Part shown: one piece after another, positions 61,410 through 64,000 of the stretch
How the letters are laid out: every line of letters begins with the position of its first letter
Position numbering within the stretch: the stretch's first letter is position 1
Source of the DNA: Pampus argenteus
Taxonomy: Eukaryota > Chordata > Actinopteri > Scombriformes > Stromateidae
Direction: 5' to 3'
DNA length: 64,000 bases
NCBI GenBank assembly: GCA_036937835.1
Contig: CM072876.1
Location: 14,131,501 to 14,195,500 of the forward strand
Made by a program: the position numbers and the translations under genes
Notes under the pieces: model-generated
Seen by the model: only the letters and a program-made list of their open reading frames with translations
Databases searched by the model: none
Told to the model about the DNA's origin: nothing

Positions 61410-63937
61410 ATCAGGTCCCGAATATGGGTCATGCAAAGCTGACCCTCCACCCCCATATTAATACTGTAACACTGTCCCATGCTCTTCTCTCAGATTTTGT
61501 CAGTTCAAAGCTCTACTCCTCTAAATGCTGATAAATTGCATCAGATAAAGAAGTGTAAAAAAATTAATATATCTGCAATATTAAAAAACAGTTTTTGATT
61601 TTCTTTTTTTGTCATTTATTTAAAGCGGCTGTAAAATGCACATTTCTAGGTCTATATTTTTATTCTCTAACTCCCTATTTATTTTGCACTGGCCCTTTAT
61701 GCAGCCCTTCAGCATCTGTCTGAAACAGGTCGTTTAAGTTCCTGCCTCTTTAAGGCCCTCCCACCTGATGAACCCACTCTGTTCTGATTGGCCAGCTTCA
61801 GGAAACCAGGGAGGCTACACAAATAATCGGTAGAAGTAGGATTTCAGTTCTTATTCTTGTGATTTACTCAAAATGCAAATTTCTCAAATACATCTATACA
61901 TGTTCAAACTCGAGTCTGATCTGAAATATGCGAGTGGACAACCTTAGAAACAACCTTAGCAACAAAGGCTATTGAACGGATGGCCATTTGTGTGCATGCG
62001 CGAACAATCTGACATCATCCTGAGGAGAAAGTAGAGGTAAAATTCTTAAGCGAAGCATTCAGAGCAGGCTGATGCCCTGGCTTTTGACTTGCAAGGGAGC
62101 ATTTTGACATTTGTCAACACAAGTTTTGTAACTTTGACCATGTTTAATAAAACAATATTGAACACCCAATAAATACATTTTTTATAATGTAAAATTGTCT
62201 GATGTTAACTTTAAAATATTAACATATGGTGTAAATAATGAATATGGAAACATGATACCTGAACATCCGTGTTGATCAGGGCTCTTCTTTTCACCAGCTG
62301 TGAGGTGGTACATTTCCAGGCTTCCTCTATGGCCTGGATCTCTGACTGCAGTTGACTCCGACACTCAGACTCTGTCATCATTTCACACAAGTGTCTCCCA
62401 GCCTCCAGAGTGCGTGTGTACACGGTAGAGTGCAGATCCAGGACCTCTGCAACACACTTGAACAAATATAGGGAGAACTACTGGTTACATTAATAAAACA
62501 TGTAATATGTTAAAATTTTGTTTTTGCAACAGTAAGAAAATCTTTTCTACATCCACATCCACTAACCTGGTAATCATCCGCGCAGCTCTGAAGCTGCTGC
62601 AGTGAATACACAGCGGGGCCAGAAGGAGGCAGCAGAGAGTCGACATCCCTCAGCAGCTTCCACAGAAGATTCAAGCCGCAACGGTAGATCCTCCACCGAC
62701 TGAGTTGTTCCTTTGTCAGGGTCCTGTGCTGGACAGCCACAGCAACGGCACTGAACCAACTCTCCTTCATACAGCCCACTTGTGTCATGAGCTCAGATCT
62801 GTGCAGGAAGCAATACAAAAAGGTATAATGTTCCATTTGCAGAAGATAATATAAACATATGTGTAGGCATCTAATCAAGAAGTAAAACATGTAATGAATA
62901 TAACATAGAATGTGAGTAAATCACCGATTTCCTCAGGGATACTAGGTTTTCATGGTTACAAAATAATTAAACATAAAAAAGGCACATAAAATAGTAAAAG
63001 TAATATAACTAAATGGTTTGTTCAAAGGCAATTGCTAAATCAACATAAAATCAGCATGACTGTTATGTTAGATAGTTCCAGCAGGGAGAGGAGAAAAAAA
63101 AAACGAAACTTTCCTTTAGATCTCATTATAAAAAAAAAAAAGTAAGACCTTTCCAAAAACCGCATAAATGATTTAAGGGAGCATTAAAGATCTATTGTAT
63201 CATGTAGCTGTTCCAAAACAGGAAACACCTGCATTTTTTTTTTGTGCACCCAATACGTGTGATTATTTCAAGCAAGGAAAGGAATGCAGCCGGGAAAGCT
63301 CAAATTTAATTATTTAATTGTCTGAAAACATGCCTACAAGCCGACCCACTTCTTCTAGCATGGGACCAAACTAAACATCTCAAACCATAGACATGAAAAC
63401 ATATTGAAGTCTGATATCCATCCCAAGGCCTTTATACCTATACTGTATACTGTGTGCAATGACCATTATATCCAGTGAAAAAATGTGCACCCGATATATA
63501 TGCAGTATCTTTCTCAGTCAACAATAAAATGTGGCTTTTGAGTTTTCAATGTATGGTCATAAACTATTAAATGTTTAGAAATTGTAATAGCATTCATTTA
63601 GCGCCAATATGGTTAAAAAAAATGCTCTTCCTATGAAAAAAACTGAGCAATTAAAATGAAGAAAGACACAAGGGATGCCACAGTCCTCTGTGAATTTATC
63701 AACTTGAAGTTGAATTAATCAAATTACTGGAGATGAAGAGTGGGACCAGTGAAAACTAGGACCTACAAAGGCTTTACAGTCTTTAGCTTTATTGTCTTGT
63801 CATTCACTACAACAGTAACAAAATTACATTTCCATCACTCACCTTTTCTGTTCCGTTTCTTTTTCTGTGCACTCCACTGCGTCACACAGAAGACCCTGTA
63901 GAAGCTGGTGTCCAATTATCATTTCAAACTGAAGCAT
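44091..63937 (-). CDS. syne2: Nesprin-2, C-terminal part (23 exons, 5' part beyond window)
   Basis: Giant outer nuclear membrane protein of the LINC complex: spectrin repeats reach into the cytoplasm and the C-terminal KASH domain crosses the membrane to bind SUN proteins in the perinuclear space. Exons from 5': 63843-63937, 62567-62798, 62259-62444, 60253-60372, 59294-59449, 56837-56995, 56094-56260, 52539-52701, 52119-52309, 51793-51943, 51365-51547, 50776-50913, 49782-49973, 49100-49385, 48238-48306, 47175-47287, 46940-47066, 46253-46455, 45969-46145, 45039-45167, 44747-44938, 44403-44497, 44091-44283. Together 3717 nt, 1238 residues plus TAA, phases closing at every junction. Helical spectrin-like sequence fills about residues 1-711 and 911-1143; an acidic, proline-rich linker lies between. 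The last exon carries a leucine-rich transmembrane segment and ends NGPPPT, the nesprin-2 form of the KASH tail. Phase-0 exons missed inside the larger introns cannot be excluded. Confidence 0.95.
44403..44497 (-). CDS. syne2: syne2 exon (pre-KASH linker)
   Basis: 95 nt. Acceptor TCTTTAATTCAG|GAT after a long T tract, donor AAAG|GTATGT. Encodes DCESASAVQDQSASEDLSQE and then KAPFTQ, a Ser/Glu-rich spacer before the membrane anchor. Confidence 0.87.
44747..44938 (-). CDS. syne2: syne2 exon (last spectrin-type helices)
   Basis: 192 nt. Acceptor GCTGTGCAG|GAA, donor CTG|GTAAAC. Encodes ELQEELRDRLDQQAFLQALW and then LLLRQVARDLSSLQQRL. Confidence 0.93.
45039..45167 (-). CDS. syne2: syne2 exon (spectrin repeat)
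   Basis: 129 nt. Acceptor ATCATACAG|GAG, donor ACC|GTAAGC. Encodes EFHESIHSLLLWLAHAESRL and then LQQHRNKLT. Confidence 0.93.
45969..46145 (-). CDS. syne2: syne2 exon (spectrin repeat)
   Basis: 177 nt. Acceptor CTCTTGCAG|GAG, donor CAG|GTGGGA. Encodes EMHKTFTRYKSVMLSVNLRA and then MNRDWSRACTGLQQWDASLR. Confidence 0.94.
46253..46455 (-). CDS. syne2: syne2 exon (spectrin repeat)
   Basis: 203 nt. Acceptor GCTCTCTCAG|GT, donor AAG|GTAACA. Encodes VIERWELHQAQSRSDQHADP and then ITSWLENVIPELERLQQSDP. Confidence 0.93.
46940..47066 (-). CDS. syne2: syne2 exon (linker to last spectrin repeats)
   Basis: 127 nt. Acceptor TTTGTCTCCAG|CTA, donor TCAA|GTGAGA. Encodes LRLMSQCSSSIEDIKRVSLI and then LDDEEQPEEFGLTG. 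Confidence 0.87.
47175..47287 (-). CDS. syne2: syne2 exon (linker)
   Basis: 113 nt. Acceptor TTTCAG|GA, donor TTT|GTACGT. Encodes RSLAARESPRWRSPEAGTEG and then TSTPLKQGF, disordered low-complexity sequence. The donor is only moderate, but phase closes on both sides. Confidence 0.78.
48238..48306 (-). CDS. syne2: syne2 short exon (linker)
   Basis: 69 nt, phase 1 in and out. Acceptor CTCCCAG|AG, donor TGG|GTAGGC. Encodes VELTESLEGFVEAPEAPQAS. Being a multiple of three, it could be skipped without frameshift. Confidence 0.8.
48515..48535. repeat. (TA)n microsatellite
   Basis: About ten TA units in a syne2 intron. Confidence 0.9.
49100..49385 (-). CDS. syne2: syne2 exon (acidic linker)
   Basis: 286 nt. 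Acceptor TTCACCTTAG|ATG, donor GCAG|GTAGAG. Encodes a non-helical Pro/Ser-rich stretch followed by LEWDHTGDVGG, a motif I recognise from vertebrate nesprin-2, then a Glu/Asp run and GAYFSA. The ATG is at the exon start and internal. Confidence 0.9.
49782..49973 (-). CDS. syne2: syne2 exon (spectrin repeat)
   Basis: 192 nt. Acceptor CGGCCTTCAG|AGT, donor CCG|GTGAGC. Encodes SFQKEITLNTERIDGLIVFG through ELEELHSYCQEVFSRLVRFH. Confidence 0.94.
50733..50763. repeat. (GT)n on plus, (CA)n in syne2 pre-mRNA
   Basis: About 15 units, starting about 12 bases after the donor of the exon at 50776-50913. Confidence 0.95.
50776..50913 (-). CDS. syne2: syne2 exon (spectrin repeat)
   Basis: 138 nt. Acceptor TTTCTTTCAG|TAT, donor AAC|GTGAGA. 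Encodes YFTSQREEFEGTRESMLVWL and then ELDLQLTNVEHFSESDVHQK. A CA repeat starts about 12 bases after the donor. Confidence 0.95.
51365..51547 (-). CDS. syne2: syne2 exon (spectrin repeat)
   Basis: 183 nt. Acceptor CTCTGTAG|GGT, donor AAG|GTATAT. Encodes GFQRQVHERLTQLELVNNQY and then MVHEGNRRWDTLHRRVSAVL, near-identical in pattern to vertebrate nesprin-2. Confidence 0.95.
51793..51943 (-). CDS. syne2: syne2 exon (spectrin repeat)
   Basis: 151 nt. Acceptor TTTGTAG|G, donor GAG|GTCGGT. Encodes IEETWRLWCKFLDDYSRFED and then YTAAKEELKKFE; the WRLW.KFLDDYSRFEDWL pattern is highly characteristic of nesprins. Confidence 0.95.
52119..52309 (-). CDS. syne2: syne2 exon (spectrin repeat)
   Basis: 191 nt. 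Acceptor TCTGTCCAG|GAG, donor CTCAG|GTGGGA. Encodes ELQRDIEQHTEGVASVLSLC through SLDQRWRTICTMALDRRL. Confidence 0.93.
52539..52701 (-). CDS. syne2: syne2 exon (spectrin repeat)
   Basis: 163 nt. Encodes VKKLKETLVTVQQLDKNMSN through IQRRLAEQQ; donor CAG|GTTGGT. The acceptor is TTTAG preceded directly by about 24 GT units. Confidence 0.93.
52706..52753. repeat. (CA)n on plus, (GT)n in syne2 pre-mRNA, abutting an acceptor
   Basis: About 24 units; only TTTAG separates them from the exon at 52539-52701. Confidence 0.95.
52915..53280 (+). mobile_element. Degenerate non-LTR retrotransposon (LINE) 3' end
   Basis: Sequence such as CCCCAGAGTCGAAACTAAAC and CTCCCAGAAAACTGCAGGTC is familiar from fish LINE 3' ends. 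Translation reads PHIWNKLPENCRSAPSCSQF, the conserved C-terminal pattern. It is followed by an AT-rich tail with GTTAAAGCACTTTTGG. Confidence 0.65.
53308..53655. repeat. Purine-rich (AG/AAG/ACA) low-complexity tract
   Basis: About 350 bases, overwhelmingly A and G on the plus strand (pyrimidine-rich in the syne2 transcript), built of irregular AGAAAGACA-like units. Confidence 0.85.
55290..55445 (+). repeat. Dispersed repeat R4, second copy
   Basis: AAGTCCAACATTTAGCAGCT, TCTAGTTGATGGAGCCTAAA and GAGCAAATGTTGGAC resemble the teleost repeat also seen at about 18.98 kb. Confidence 0.45.
56094..56260 (-). CDS. syne2: syne2 exon (spectrin repeat)
   Basis: 167 nt. Acceptor TTTTTTTTTAG|GAT, donor CCAG|GTGAGT. 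Encodes DCMEEINLFSENKSHLKQLG through VNQRWNNLFHHIEA. Confidence 0.92.
56837..56995 (-). CDS. syne2: syne2 exon (spectrin repeat)
   Basis: 159 nt. Acceptor CTCTTCCCAG|GTA, donor AAG|GTACGA. Encodes VSLRRQEIADRLNAWTIFND through SIEEMVEKLKK, a strong spectrin-repeat pattern. Confidence 0.92.
57689..57711. repeat. (TA)n microsatellite
   Basis: About 11 TA units. Confidence 0.9.
58641..58669. repeat. (TG)n microsatellite
   Basis: About 14 units. Confidence 0.95.
59036..59080. repeat. (TG)n microsatellite
   Basis: About 22 units. Confidence 0.95.
59294..59449 (-). CDS. syne2: syne2 exon (spectrin repeat)
   Basis: 156 nt. Encodes KTDLSLQRLASGLKELATMK through QLHGQWEELCMK; WEELC is a typical helix-A motif. 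Donor AAG|GTGAGA. The acceptor TTATGCAG is preceded by a GT-rich, not pyrimidine-rich, stretch. Confidence 0.9.
60253..60372 (-). CDS. syne2: syne2 exon (spectrin repeat)
   Basis: 120 nt. Acceptor TTTATTTAG|AAG, donor CAG|GTGATT. Encodes KWTQCQEEIANIMSQLDELE and an acidic run ending EEEETLIQ. Confidence 0.88.
61373..61408. repeat. (TG)n microsatellite
   Basis: About 18 units. Confidence 0.95.
61639..62075 (+). repeat. Dispersed repeat R1, near-complete copy
   Basis: Same ordered blocks as the copy at 17984-18415, in the same orientation, plus the 3' part shared with 11590-11685. Its ends are approximate. Confidence 0.8.
62259..62444 (-). CDS. syne2: syne2 exon (spectrin repeat)
   Basis: Encodes VLDLHSTVYTRTLEAGRHL through ALINTDVQ; donor CAG|GTATCA. 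The acceptor region reads TTGCAGAG|GTC. The GAG site keeps frame with the previous exon; the CAG two bases upstream would shift it. Confidence 0.82.
62567..62798 (-). CDS. syne2: syne2 exon (spectrin repeat)
   Basis: Acceptor CTGCACAG|A, donor TACCAG|GTTAGT. Encodes SELMTQVGCMKESWFSAVAV through LQQLQSCADDYQ, with the Trp and heptad pattern of spectrin repeats. Confidence 0.88.
63843..63937 (-). CDS. syne2: syne2 exon, most 5' in window
   Basis: Acceptor CGTTCTTACAG|ATG, donor AAAAG|GTGAGT. Encodes MLQFEMIIGHQLLQGLLCDA and then VECTEKETEQK. Only this frame is open. The ATG at the exon start is internal, not a translation start. Helical spectrin-type sequence. Confidence 0.8.
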
Positions 63938-64000
63938 CTGTAAGAACGAGAGAGAACAGAAAGACAAAACACAATACATAGATCAGATCTCTATTTTATC

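Larger units (their letters stand above)
60373..62258 (-). other. syne2: Large syne2 intron
   Basis: 1.9 kb, with a TG microsatellite at 61373-61408 and a copy of repeat R1 at 61639-62075. No exon seen; a phase-0 exon missed here would not be betrayed by phase. Confidence 0.75.

Overview
This is a vertebrate nuclear window, almost certainly from a ray-finned (percomorph-type) fish. It has long introns with GT-AG junctions, very many dinucleotide and tetranucleotide microsatellites, and degraded copies of repeats familiar from teleost genomes. It also holds two single-copy genes recognisable exon by exon: estrogen receptor beta (esr2, plus strand) and the 3' part of nesprin-2 (syne2, minus strand). 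No prokaryotic, plasmid, phage or CRISPR-like feature was seen. Nearly all short open frames are chance or microsatellite frames.

Layout. 1-23.8 kb: non-coding sequence upstream of esr2, with a Tc1/mariner relic, copies of dispersed repeats, many microsatellites, one exon-like segment (12.42-12.56 kb) and several repeat-free stretches that could be regulatory. 23.8-24.06 kb: GC-richer segment ending in an excellent splice donor, a candidate untranslated first exon of esr2. 24.06-30.09 kb: its presumed intron. 30.09-39.94 kb: eight coding exons of esr2, joined in frame to a 562-residue receptor with A/B, two-zinc-finger, hinge, ligand-binding and F regions. 39.94-44.09 kb: intergenic 3' space. 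44.09-63.94 kb: 23 exons of syne2 on the minus strand, joined in frame to a 1238-residue C-terminal part (spectrin repeats, acidic linker, further spectrin repeats, transmembrane KASH domain ending PPPT). The upstream part of syne2 lies beyond the right edge.

The two genes are convergent (tail to tail), the same neighbourhood as ESR2/SYNE2 in mammals. They are not an operon and need not act together: esr2 encodes a ligand-dependent nuclear transcription factor, syne2 an outer nuclear membrane anchor linking the cytoskeleton to SUN proteins.

I found no evidence for a wholly new biological system. The most interesting signals are in RNA architecture. In esr2, an (AC)n tract sits just after a donor and a (GU)n tract just before the matching acceptor, so the intron ends could pair. 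Weaker versions occur in syne2. The predicted esr2 leader has several short upstream ORFs, the syne2 KASH exon has a tandem NAG acceptor, and there is an orphan exon-like segment. Coordinates of exons come from manual splice-site and reading-frame reconciliation; all junction phases close exactly in both genes.
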